A program made the position numbers and the translations under genes. Under the pieces are notes generated by a model. It made no database searches, was not told the DNA's origin, and saw nothing but the letters and a program-made list of their open reading frames with translations. Below are positions 12,180 to 23,542 of a stretch of DNA of 64,000 nt, one piece after another (position 1 is the stretch's first letter; every line of letters begins with the position of its first letter). This DNA comes from Ooceraea biroi (Eukaryota; Arthropoda; Insecta; Hymenoptera; Formicidae): assembly GCF_003672135.1 (NCBI RefSeq), contig NC_039519.1:7874001-7938000 (forward strand). Reading direction: 5' to 3'.

Positions 12180-14008
12180 CACCCTCAGAAAGGATTTCTG
12201 ATAACAAGACGAAAAATATTCTTGACTAATTTAATCGTATTACAAGCATAAAAAATATGAAAATAAAACAATTTTTAATTTAAATCAGTAATTTCTATTC
12301 TTCTCTCTCGAATTAAGTAAGATTGTCTTACTGTCTCGAGACAAGAGTAACATGTACAAATTTATGCTTATATATTCTTCTATGTAGAATAATTTGATAT
12401 TAGCGCCACTTTATAGTAGGCTTTGCCCATGTCGACGCATCATTTTCTCACAGTCGCTCGTCGACTCGGCGCTTCTGCGTCCTTTATTCCGATAAAACGG
12501 CCAATATTTATGTGTTGCAATCGAAAATCGGGAAAGCGTTTCTGTTATTTACAATGAATAAGTGCGATACTCTACAAGAAATATTAAAAGATATGGAAAT
12601 GTAAGTAAGTATATACAATATGAAAATATAATATAGAAAACGATACACCCTCAGAAAGGATTTCTGATAACAAGACGAAAAATATTCTTGACTAATTTAA
12701 TCGTATTACAAGTATAAAAAATATGAAAATAAAACGATTTTTAATTAAAATCAGTAATTTCTATTCTTCTCTCTCGAATTAAATAAGATTGTCTTGCTGT
12801 CTCGAGACAAGAGTAACATGTACAAATTTATGCTTATATATTCTTCTATGTAGAATAATTTGATATTAGCGCCACTTTATAGTAGGCTTTGTCCATGTCG
12901 ACGCATCGTTTTCTCACAGTCGCTCGTCGACTCGGCGCTTCTGCGTCCTTTATTCCGATAAAACGGCCAATATTTATGTGTTGCAATCGAAAATCGGGAA
13001 AGCGTTTCTGTTATTTACAATGAATAAGTGCGATACTCTACAAGAAATATTAAAAGATATGGAAATGTAAGTATATACAATATGAAAATATAATATAGAA
13101 AACGATACACCCTCAGAAAGGATTTCTGATAACAAGACGAAAAATATTCTTGACTAATTTAATCGTATTACAAGTATAAAAAATATGAAAATAAAACGAT
13201 TTTTAATTAAAATCAGTAATTTCTATTCTTCTCTCTCGAATTAAATAAGATTGTCTTGCTGTCTCGAGACAAGAGTAACATGTACAAATTTATGCTTATA
13301 TATTCTTCTATGTAGAATAATTTGATATTAGCGCCACTTTATAGTAGGCTTTGTCCATGTCGACGCATCGTTTTCTCACAGTCGCTCGTCGACTCGGCGC
13401 TTCTGCGTCCTTTATTCCGATAAAACGGCCAATATTTATGTGTTGCAATCGAAAATCGGGAAAGCGTTTCTGTTATTTACAATGAATAAGTGCGATACTC
13501 TACAAGAAATATTAAAAGATATGGAAATGTAAGTATATACAATATGAAAATATAATATAGAAAACGATACACCCTCAGAAAGGATTTCTGATAACAAGAC
13601 GAAAAATATTCTTGACTAATTTAATCGTATTACAAGCATAAAAAATATGAAAATAAAACAATTTTTAATTTAAATCAGTAATTTCTATTCTTCTCTCTCG
13701 AATTAAATAAGATTGTCTTGCTGTCTCGAGACAAGAGTAACATGTACAAATTTATGCTTATATATTCTTGTATGTAGAATAATTTGATATTAGCGCCACT
13801 TTATAGTAGGCTTTGTCCATGTCGACGCATCATTTTCTCACAGTCGCTCGTCGACTCGGCGCTTCTGCGTCCTTTATTCCGATAAAACGGCCAATATTTA
13901 TGTGTTGCAATCGAAAATCGGGAAAGCGTTTCTGTTATTTACAATGAATAAGTGCAATACTCTACAAGAAATATTAAAAGATATGGAAATGTAAGTAAGT
14001 ATATACAA
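12180..14008 (+). repeat. Tandem array of a first-exon-like module, four units (left)
   Basis: Units of 462-466 bp begin with CACCCTCAGAAAGGATTT at 12180, 12646, 13108 and 13570. Each unit has a constant order: an AT-rich start, a CTGTCTCGAGACAAGAG segment, a GC-richer stretch with CACAGTCGCTCGTCGACT, and then an ATG-initiated short frame. That frame runs directly into a consensus splice donor GTAAGT. Unit differences are a few substitutions and a GTAA duplication after the donor. The same four-unit array exists inverted in the right arm. Confidence 0.88.
12554..12600 (+). CDS. Putative first coding exon in tandem module, unit 1
   Basis: ATG AAT AAG TGC opens a 15-codon frame reading MNKCDTLQEILKDME that ends as AT|GTAAGTAAGT, a near-perfect insect splice donor. 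The same pair of signals recurs at 13020-13066, 13482-13528 and 13943-13990. The donor is intact in all four, and the frame is kept in all four (GAT becomes AAT in unit 4). No downstream partner exon is recognised. It could be a repeated alternative first exon of one gene or a captured gene start. Function is unknown. Confidence 0.35.
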
Positions 14009-14140
14009 TATACTTACTTGAGAAATAAGATTCGAGATAAGACATTTCCATATCTTTTGCACTTATTCATTGTAAATAACAGAAACACTTTCCCGATTTT
14101 CGATTGCAACACATAAATATTGGCCGTTTTGTGCAGATTC
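14009..14140 (-). repeat. Inverted partial copy of the tandem module (left)
   Basis: Just after the fourth unit, the region around the ATG and the upstream GGCCAATATTTATGTGTTGC sequence occurs in opposite orientation. About 21 bases of the short frame are missing and the donor is altered from GTAAGT to a form starting GTCTTA. It is therefore a degenerate copy that turns the array into a short hairpin at its inner end. It is duplicated in the right arm near 53770-53890. Confidence 0.75.
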
Positions 14141-16397
14141 TACAAATTCTCTTAGAAGAATAGAATAAGATGTCTTTTAGATGTCACAATATTCTGAAAT
14201 CAAGAATATTTTGAACTTGCTACAAATTTTTATCTAAATCCTTCTGAGAAAATGAATGAGATGGCACCAAGATTATTTAAATCTAGATTTTCGAATTTTC
14301 TATTCAAGATTAAAATATGCTTCTTTTCGATAATAAATATGATTGTCGCTATAGCGATCTTATTTTATGATAGATTAAAGAGTAATAGCATTAAGTCCAG
14401 AAATCTTTTCTGTGGGTGCGTATTACTTTTGCTGCTGCAACCTAAACGCGCTAATAATGTAAAATATAATTCGATAATCAAATAGAAATAACGATAAAGT
14501 TTTAGGAAATTTATATTCGATTATTAATTTAGGAGAAAATTAGACAATCTATTGATTTGAATAATATTGTTCGAGATTCAGATGGTGTCATGAGACGTTT
14601 GATTTTGCTATCGATCTCTCATTCAAATTCGATTTACGAGCTTCCAGATAAGATGATTCACGTCATGTTTCGAGTGAATGGCCGCTTCCGAATCGCATCG
14701 TTCAAATTCTTTTCACTATCGTGTGCTAAGGTGCCTTAATGCGCGTTAAATTGCGTTATGTCTACTTATTAGTCACGGCATGAGCAGGCTGCGTGCAACG
14801 TTGAAAAGGCAATCGTGTAATACGTCATAATTTCCATAGCGTGACTGGACACTCCTCCGGTATATCTTCTCCATTCCCGCGCGTACGAGCAGCTATATTT
14901 TATTTTCGCTGACTTTCTGCATAAATGCAACTTATTATTTGCATGGTCTCCGAGAAAGAATTTGATTTTATACAAATAAATTTCATTAATAATAATTTCA
15001 CTAATAATATAACTTTCGTACAAAATATGTCACTGCATTTATGAAAATTTAACAATTATACTCATAAACACAAATGTTACACGCAATCGCATTTTACATC
15101 GCATGTAATTATAATGGAAGATGCAGGATATTATCCGGCTACAATAAATTTACAGTAAAGATATTCCTCGTGAAAGATCGACGTGAAAAATGATTCCATT
15201 AAATTCGATGCAACCTTTTAAAAAAACCAGTTATATCTTAAAATGTGTAACGCAAAGCAGGTGAGGCGGCATTGTATCGCGCGTCATTCACTTCCGTGTA
15301 ATTTTCGACGAAAACCGTGACGATGACGAGCCCTCGTTAAAATTTAGTGGCCATAAAACTTTTTTAAATTCGGACGAATATAAAGAAAGCGTTATTGAAC
15401 AGGATCCAACAGAGTCCAACCAACGAATCTTTCGCGCTATCTCGACTGCTTTTGAACATGATTTTCTCATTGCAATTACTTCTTCAATTATTAACATGTT
15501 ACACAAGTATCGAGTTTGCGATGAATTCACTTTTCGATAGGATCACATACGCGATACGAGAAATGTACATTCGCGATCGTCGCTAATCAATCAATAAAAT
15601 CGACCGTTCAATTAATTTGATATAGATACGCGTAAATATAGGGGAACATGCGCGAAATGACCCTTGCCGAACATGTGAGCGGTTTCCCTATAATATGCAT
15701 ACGAGCCTTCCGCACGAGCTCAGTTAAATCCACTCGAATGAATTTTTCAACATTCCATTCGAAATATTCCACGTCGGATTATCAACTGTCCAGATACGGT
15801 TCGGAATTGATCGAACAATTCGTAACGTGGTTTTCCGCGATTATTCCTCGAAGTCGTGGCCTGAATAAAAACATTTACACGATCCGCGCGCGAAAAGGAC
15901 GATGCCTTGCAATTGTGTCACGTAGATTTTGGGAAAATATCGAACGGGGAGAGAAAGAGGGAAAAAGCAGAAAAGAGAGAAATATATTCACTGCCGCTCA
16001 CATTGAGAGAAACGAACGAAAGTCAACGATTGGCGTTACGACACGGCACAGGTGAGAGCGATAAATCAAGATAAGCTTATGATAAACAAATTAGTCAGCG
16101 CACTGTGCTGCCCCTTACTGGTGTTATTGTCTATCGTATATCTCCGTACAAATTACCAGCCGCCTCCCGAACACCATGGGCTAACTGCCGCTCTTAGGTA
16201 GTCTTGGTGTTGCGCACACGTACGGGGGTGGAACGATATTCGAGGGTAACTTGGAATTAATGTACCATTTCCTTTACGCAACCTTATATTGCACCGTGTC
16301 AGGACTTTCTATTGAGTGTCCCAGATCTAATAAGCCAAAATATTATAATGACCAAGATGTTTCAACAAAATTGAACCGACTCTGTCTTAATGAAAAT
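14141..16397. other. Unique left-arm sequence, nothing recognised
   Basis: AT-rich DNA with several short open frames, the longest 135 codons (15648-16055, plus). None resembles a known family. It is duplicated at about 51508-53769 with very few differences, as expected for a segmental copy whether or not it is coding. No RNA gene or terminal repeats were recognised. Confidence 0.35.
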
Positions 16398-17179
16398 TAT
16401 TGGGTTGGCCAAAAAGTAATTGCGTTTTTTTTATATAAATAAAAGGCGAATTTTTTATGGGAAATAAAAACTTTATTAAACAATGTATTGTCCATTTTGT
16501 TTGATTATCTTTTGCCATTTTTCAGGCAACTTCATGATTCCGCGCTCAAAAAAGTTCTCATCTTTTTCAGCAAAAAACAATTCCAACAACGATTTAATAT
16601 CCTCATCAGCAGTCAAGGTTTTACCATTCAAGGCGTTTTGCAAAGAACGAAACGAATGGTAATCTGATGGTGCCGGGTCTGGCGAATATGGTGGATGTGG
16701 TAACATCATGGTAACACATCCCATCCAAGCTGCAACAATTTTTCACGAGTGACCAAACTTGTACGTGGTCTAGCGTTATCATGGTGAAACACAACACCTT
16801 TGCGATTCACCAATTCTCGACGTTTCTGTTTGATGGCAATCCAGTTGACGACAGTATACGTCTGAATTAATGGTTTGATTCCTTGCAAGCAGCTCAAAAT
16901 ACACGATACCTTTACAGTCCCACCAGACTGACAGCATAATCTTTCTTTGGTGAATATCTGCTTTTCAAGTGCTTTCAGCAGGTTCATCACGCTTGCTCCA
17001 CGATCTTTTTCGTTTGACGTTGTTGTGGACGATCCATTTTTCGTCGCCTGTTATCATACGTCTCAAAAATGGATCATTTTCCTCACGTTTCAAAAGAGAA
17101 TCGCAGATGTCAATACGCTTAGTGAGATGACTTTCTTTGAGCTCATGTGGTACCCAATATATCGAGCTTACTAATGTAT
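16398..17179 (-). mobile_element. Mariner truncated at the duplication breakpoint (copy M6)
   Basis: On the minus strand this is the 3' part of the TTGGGTTGGCC mariner, from its intact 3' terminal repeat back into the region before the first catalytic motif. At about 17179 it stops abruptly and unrelated AT-rich sequence begins. It is the left-arm partner of copy M5, with the same flank beyond the terminal repeat. It shares M5-specific substitutions, yet also has the 11-bp deletion found in M1 and M4. The coding part (16476-17179) carries the TGA and the 11-bp duplication seen in the other copies. Confidence 0.88.
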
Positions 17180-17420
17180 TAAGACCATCTTTAGTACAAA
17201 AGGTTAAATAATAATAAATGAAAATAAAAACTAATAAATAAAANNNNNNNNNNNNNNNNNNNNNNNNNNNNNNNNNNNNNNNNNNNNNNNNNNNNNNNNN
17301 NNNNNNNNNNNNNNNNNNNNNNNNNNNNNNNNNNNNNNNNNNNTTAAGACCATCTTAAGTACAAAAGGTAAATTAATAATAAATGAAAATAAAACTAAAT
17401 AAATATTAAATACCTCGACT
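17173..17420. other. Assembly gap (17244-17343) with the same sequence on both sides
   Basis: One hundred N are flanked on the left by TTAAGACCATCTTTAGTACA and following bases, and on the right by almost the same 60-70 bases (TTAAGACCATCTTAAGTACA). This direct repeat could be a real tandem duplication. It could also be one locus assembled twice and joined by a gap. It sits directly at the inner breakpoint of the left arm. Confidence 0.9.
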
Positions 17421-17872
17421 GACAATTAAATAACCTATTAATTTTTTTCAACCACACTTACATTCATATTCTTCGGTAGGCTCTGACAATCGTTGGCTGC
17501 TCGTCTGCAAACAACGATGATCCCTCACGCGATGCAGCGTGGAGACCGCACACCTTATTGATCGAAACATCCTGATCATCCGGAATTAATTCTCACGATG
17601 AGGAGCTACGCATTCCATGAACTCGCATGTTCTAACCTCGAAATGCACTTTCCTCGAGCGCAATATCAACAAGCGTGAAGTGAGCAGGGTGGGAGTAAAT
17701 TCGCATGCGCTGAACTCGCATTGCGCTTTTGAAACTTCCTGTATGTGCGGGCGCATTTGATACCCTGCAAATTTCTTCAGGTAACGCTGTATAAACAATT
17801 CCGTAATTATTACTTAACGTCCGTAGAATAATGCATCAATTTTCTAACGTACTTGCGTTAAAGATTGTTTTA
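17421..17872. other. Short unassigned segment before the satellite
   Basis: Mixed-composition sequence. A minus frame at 17586-17798 (70 codons) follows a plausible acceptor-like stretch but matches no family that I recognise. Nothing else is seen. Confidence 0.3.
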
Positions 17873-20800
17873 TTAAGGGGAAGCTGGAGTTGCTAGTGAA
17901 CTATTTTTTCACTATAGCGATGGTAATTGCAGTTTCGAAAATTCTCTTTATTGCTTGTGCAGAATAAAAAATCCTTCTCCACAAATGAAGTATAGATAGA
18001 AAGAAAGCCCGCTCTACAGGACTTTATACTCAAAATGGAAAAGAGTTAAAACCTTGCATTTGTCTTTTCTAACTTTTTTCCATTTTGAATATAAAGTCCT
18101 GTAGAGCGGACTTTCTTTCTATCTATACTTCATTTGTGGAAAGGGATTTTTTATTCTGCACAAGCAATAAAGAGAATTTTCGAAACTGCAATTACCATCG
18201 CTATAGTGAAAAAATAGTTCACTAGCAACTCCAGGATCACCTTAAGGGGAAGCTGGAGTTGCTAGTGAACTATTTTTTCACTATAGCGATGGTAATTGCA
18301 GTTTCGAAAATTCTCTTTATTGCTTGTGCAGAATAAAAATCCTTTTCCACAAATGAAATATAGATAGAAAGAAAGCCCGCTCTACAGGACTTTATATTCA
18401 AAATGGAAAAAAGTTAGAAAAGACAAATGCAAGTTTTTAACTTTTTTCCATTTTGAATATAAAGTCCTGTAGAGCGGGCTTTCTTTCTATCTATGCTTCA
18501 TTTGTGGAGAAGGATTTTTTATTCTGCACAAGCAATAAAGAGAATTTTCGAAACTGCAATTACCATCGCTATAGTGAAAAAATAGTTTACTAGCAACTCC
18601 AGGATCACCTTAAGGGGAAGCTGGAGTTGCTAGTGAACTATTTTTTCACTATAGCGATGGTAATTACAGTTTCGAAAATTCTCTTTATTGCTTGTGCAGA
18701 ATAAAAAATCCTTCTCTACAAATGAAGTATAGATAGAAAGAAAGTCCGCTCTGCAGGACTTTATATTCAAAATGGAAAAAAGTTAGAAAAGACAAATGCA
18801 AGGTTTTAACTCTTTTCCATTTTGAATATAAAGTTCTGTAGAGCGGGCTTTCTTTCTACCTATACTTCATTTGTGGAGAAGGATTTTTTATTCTGCACAA
18901 GCAATAAAGAGAATTTTCGAAACTGCAATTACCATCGCTATAGTGAAAAAATAGTTTACTAGCAACTCCAGCTTCCCCTTAAGGTGATCCTGGAGTTGCT
19001 AGTGAACTATTTTTTCACTATAGCGATGGTAATTGCAGTTTCGAAAATTCTCTTTATTGCTTGTGCAGAATAAAAAATCCTTCTCCACAAATGAAGTATA
19101 GGTAGAAAGAAAGCCCGCTCTACAGGACTTTATATTCAAAATGGAAAAGAGTTAAAACCTTGCATTTGTCTTTTCTAACTTTTTTCCATTTTGAATATAA
19201 AGTCCTGTAGAGCGGACTTTCTTTCTATCTATACTTCATTTGTAGAGAAGGATTTTTTATTCTGCACAAGCAATAAAGAGAATTTTCGAAACTGCAATTA
19301 CCATCGCTATAGTGAAAAAATAGTTCACTAGCAACTCCAGGATCACCTTAAGGGAAGCTGGAGTTGCTAGTGAACTATTTTTTCACTATAGGGATGGTAA
19401 TTACAGTTTCGAAAATTCTCTTTATTGCTTGTGCAGAATAAAAAATCCTTCTCTACAAATGAAGTATAGATAGAAAGAAAGTCCGCTCTACAGGACTTTA
19501 TATTCAAAATGGAAAAAAGTTAGAAAAGACAAATGCAAGTTTTTAACTCTTTTCCATTTTGAATATAAAGTCCTGTAGAGCGGACTTTCTTTCTATCTAT
19601 ACTTCATTTGTAGAGAAGGATTTTTTATTCTGCACAAGCAATAAAGAGAATTTTCGAAACTGCAATTACCATCCCTATAGTGAAAAAATAGTTCACTAGC
19701 AACTCCAGGATCACCTTAAGGGAAGCTGGAGTTGCTAGTGAACTATTTTTCACTATAGCGATGGTAATTACAGTTTCGAAAATTCTCTTTATTGCTTGTA
19801 CAGAATAAAAAATCCTTCTCTACAAATGAAGTATAGATAGAAAGAAAGTCCGCTCTGCAGGACTTTATATTCAAAATGGAAAAAAGTTAGAAAAGACAAA
19901 TGCAAGTTTTTAACTTTTTCCATTTTGAATATAAAGTCCTGTAGAGCGGGCTTTCTTTCTATCTATATTTCATTTGTGGAAAAGGATTTTTATTCTGCAT
20001 AAGCAATAAAGAGAATTTTCGAAACTGCAATTACCGTCGCTACAGTGAAAAAATAGTTCACTAGCAACTCCAGGATCACCTTAAGGGGAAGCTGGAGTTG
20101 CTAGTGAACTATTTTTTCACTATAGCGATGGTAATTGCAGTTTCGAAAATTCTCTTTATTGCTTATGCAGAATAAAAATCCTTTTCCACAAATGAAATAT
20201 AGATAGAAAGAAAGCCCGCTCTACAGGACTTTATATTCAAAATGGAAAAAAGTTAGAAAAGACAAATGCAAGTTTTTAACTTTTTTCCATTTTGAATATA
20301 AAGTCCTGTATAGCGGACTTTCTTTCTATCTATGCTTCATTTGTGGAAAAGGATTTTTTATTCTGCACAAGCAATAAAGAGAATTTTCGAAACTGCAATT
20401 ACCGTCGCTATAGTGAAAAAATAATTCACTAGCAACTCCAGGATCACCTTAAGGGGAAGCTGGAGTTGCTAGTGAACTATTTTTTCACTATAGCGATGGT
20501 AATTACAGTTTCGAAAATTCTCTTTATTGCTTGTGCAGAATAAAAAATCCTTCTCTACAAATGAAGTATAGATAGAAAGAAAGTCCGCTCTGCAGGACTT
20601 TATATTCAAAATGGAAAAAAGTTAGAAAAGACAAATGCAAGGTTTTAACTCTTTTCCATTTTGAATATAAAGTCCTGTAGAGCGGGCTTTCTTTCTACCT
20701 ATACTTCATTTGTGGAGAAGGATTTTTTATTCTGCACAAGCAATAAAGAGAATTTTCGAAACTGCAATTACCATCGCTATAGTGAAAAAATAGTTTACTA

Positions 20801-23033
20801 GCAACTCCAGCTTCCCCTTAAGGTGATCCTGGAGTTGCTAGTGAACTATTTTTTCACTATAGCGATGGTAATTGCAGTTTCGAAAATTCTCTTTATTGCT
20901 TGTGCAGAATAAAAAATCCTTCTCCACAAATGAAGTATAGGTAGAAAGAAAGCCCGCTCTACAGGACTTTATGTTCAAAATGGAAAAGAGTTAAAACCTT
21001 GCATTTGTCTTTTCTAACTTTTTTCCATTTTGAATATAAAGTCCTGCAGAGCGGACTTTCTTTCTATCTATACTTCATTTGTAGAGAAGGATTTTTTATT
21101 CTGCACAAGCAATAAAGAGAATTTTCGAAACTGTAATTACCATCGCTATAGTGAAAAAATAGTTCACTAGCAACTCCAGCTTCCCCTTAAGGTGATCCTG
21201 GAGTTGCTAGTAAACTATTTTTTCACTATAGCGATGGTAATTGCAGTTTCGAAAATTCTCTTTATTGCTTGTGCAGAATAAAAAATCCTTTTCCACAAAT
21301 GAAGTATAGATAGAAAGAAAGTCCGCTCTACAGGACTTTATATTCAAAATGGAAAAAAGTTAGAAAAGACAAATGCAAGGTTTTAACTCTTTTCCATTTT
21401 GAATATAAAGTTCTGTAGAGCGGGCTTTCTTTCTACCTATACTTCATTTGTGGAGAAGGATTTTTTATTCTGCACAAGCAATAAAGAGAATTTTCGAAAC
21501 TGCAATTACCATCCCTATAGTGAAAAAATAGTTCACTAGCAACTCCAGCTTCCCCTTAAGGTGATCCTGGAGTTGCTAGTAAACTATTTTTTCACTATAG
21601 CGATGGTAATTGCAGTTTCGAAAATTCTCTTTATTGCTTGTGCAGAATAAAAAATCCTTTTCCACAAATGAAGTATAGATAGAAAGAAAGTCCGCTCTAC
21701 AGGACTTTATATTCAAAATGGAAAAAAGTTAGAAAAGACAAATGCAAGGTTTTAACTCTTTTCCATTTTGAATATAAAGTCCTGTAGAGCGGACTTTCTT
21801 TCTACCTATACTTCATTTGTGGAAAAGGATTTTTTATTCTGCACAAGCAATAAAGAGAATTTTCGAAACTGCAATTACCATCGCTATAGTGAAAAAATAG
21901 TTCACTAGCAACTCCAGGATCACCTTAAGGGGAAGCTGGAGTTGCTAGTGAACTATTTTTTCACTATAGGGATGGTAATTACAGTTTCGAAAATTCTCTT
22001 TATTGCTTGTGCAGAATAAAAAATCCTTCTCTACAAATGAAGTATAGATAGAAAGAAAGTCCGCTCTACAGGACTTTATATTCAAAATGGAAAAAAGTTA
22101 GAAAAGACAAATGCAAGTTTTTAACTCTTTTCCATTTTGAATATAAAGTCCTGTAGAGCGGACTTTCTTTCTATCTATACTTCATTTGTAGAGAAGGATT
22201 TTTTATTCTGCACAAGCAATAAAGAGAATTTTCGAAACTGCAATTACCATCCCTATAGTGAAAAAATAGTTCACTAGCAACTCCAGGATCACCTTAAGGG
22301 GAAGCTGGAGTTGCTAGTGAACTATTTTTTCACTATAGCGATGGTAATTACAGTTTCGAAAATTCTCTTTATTGCTTGTACAGAATAAAAAATCCTTCTC
22401 TACAAATGAAGTATAGATAGAAAGAAAGTCCGCTCTGCAGGACTTTATATTCAAAATGGAAAAAAGTTAGAAAAGACAAATGCAAGTTTTTAACTTTTTT
22501 CCATTTTGAATATAAAGTCCTGTAGAGCGGGCTTTCTTTCTATCTATATTTCATTTGTGGAAAAGGATTTTTATTCTGCATAAGCAATAAAGAGAATTTT
22601 CGAAACTGCAATTACCGTCGCTACAGTGAAAAAATAGTTCACTAGCAACTCCAGGATCACCTTAAGGGGAAGCTGGAGTTGCTAGTGAACTATTTTTTCA
22701 CTATAGCGATGGTAATTGCAGTTTCGAAAATTCTCTTTATTGCTTATGCAGAATAAAAATCCTTTTCCACAAATGAAATATAGATAGAAAGAAAGCCCGC
22801 TCTACAGGACTTTATATTCAAAATGGAAAAAAGTTAGAAAAGACAAATGCAAGTTTTTAACTTTTTTCCATTTTGAATATAAAGTCCTGTATAGCGGACT
22901 TTCTTTCTATCTATGCTTCATTTGTGGAAAAGGATTTTTTATTCTGCACAAGCAATAAAGAGAATTTTCGAAACTGCAATTACCGTCGCTATAGTGAAAA
23001 AATAATTCACTAGCAACTCCAGGATCACCTTAA
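17873..23033. repeat. Array of fourteen 365-369 bp palindromic units joined at TTAA
   Basis: Junctions carrying TTAA lie at 17873, 18242, 18610, 18979, 19348, 19716, 20081, 20449, 20818, 21187, 21556, 21925, 22294, 22662 and 23030. Each unit is an inverted repeat with arms of about 180 bases. Its ends read GGGGAAGCTGGAGTTGCTAG or GGTGATCCTGGAGTTGCTAG, so it would fold into one long hairpin. Units 3-7 recur as units 8, 9, 12, 13 and 14 with the same marker variants, so a higher-order repeat is present. TTAA at each end is what piggyBac-type MITEs leave. There is no coding content. Confidence 0.92.
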
Positions 23034-23542
23034 GGCAGAACAAAATATAATAACTTATGTTTATTAGAAAAAAAGAATTGGAGACACGTGGCTTTTAATA
23101 TCGTTGGGAAATCTTAGGAATCGAGGCAGTTTTGTTAAACACAATTTAATACTGTACAGTTGAAATTATCGAAATTATAATATAATTATAATATAATAAT
23201 CATGTTCATATCATTAATCATATAATACTTCTCGTATCACAATTTTACCGTCATTGTTTATGTAATGGATAGATTAAATTAGACAAAACTTCATACCAAA
23301 CACAGTCACAATTATACGATAGTTTTCATAAAAATTGTTTTATGTATCAAATACAATTCAATTAATTCATTGACGTTACGTTATATATTAAAATAATTTC
23401 TTATAAAATTTCTTATTGCTTGTTAAACAAATGAGCAGAGATGATAAATGCAAAATCTTTATGTATATAATTATTTTTTTCTTAATAGTATATAATTAAG
23501 TATTAATGAGATTTTTCACTAGGCAAGTACATCTTACACCTT
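23034..23542. other. Probable 3' UTR / flank of the MPND-like gene
   Basis: AT-rich DNA between the satellite and the stop codon of the gene on the minus strand. Several TTTATT words on the plus strand (for example near 23059) are AATAAA on the minus strand and could serve as polyadenylation signals. No other feature is seen. Confidence 0.4.

Larger units (their letters stand above)
2604..17179. repeat. Left arm of a large inverted duplication
   Basis: This segment is the reverse complement of the right arm starting near 50718. The match can be followed through unrelated landmarks in the same inverted order: a MITE end, a CAGGGTGT element, a CpG-rich block, mariner copies, a four-unit tandem array, unique sequence and a mariner fragment. 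Paired coordinates sum to about 66588-66605 in the outer part and about 67907-67915 in the inner part. The 1326 bp step between the two is an extra mariner copy present only here. The remaining differences are isolated substitutions and short indels. The inner end falls inside a mariner copy. The outer limit cannot be read because the right arm leaves the window. Confidence 0.93.

Noticed and set aside
15648..16055. A 135-codon frame kept in both arms.
   Set aside because: Its presence in both arms follows from the duplication, the composition is not coding-like, and no motif is seen.
17873..23033. Regular repeats considered as a CRISPR array.
   Set aside because: Units are about 368 bp, palindromic and without unique spacers, and the host is an animal.
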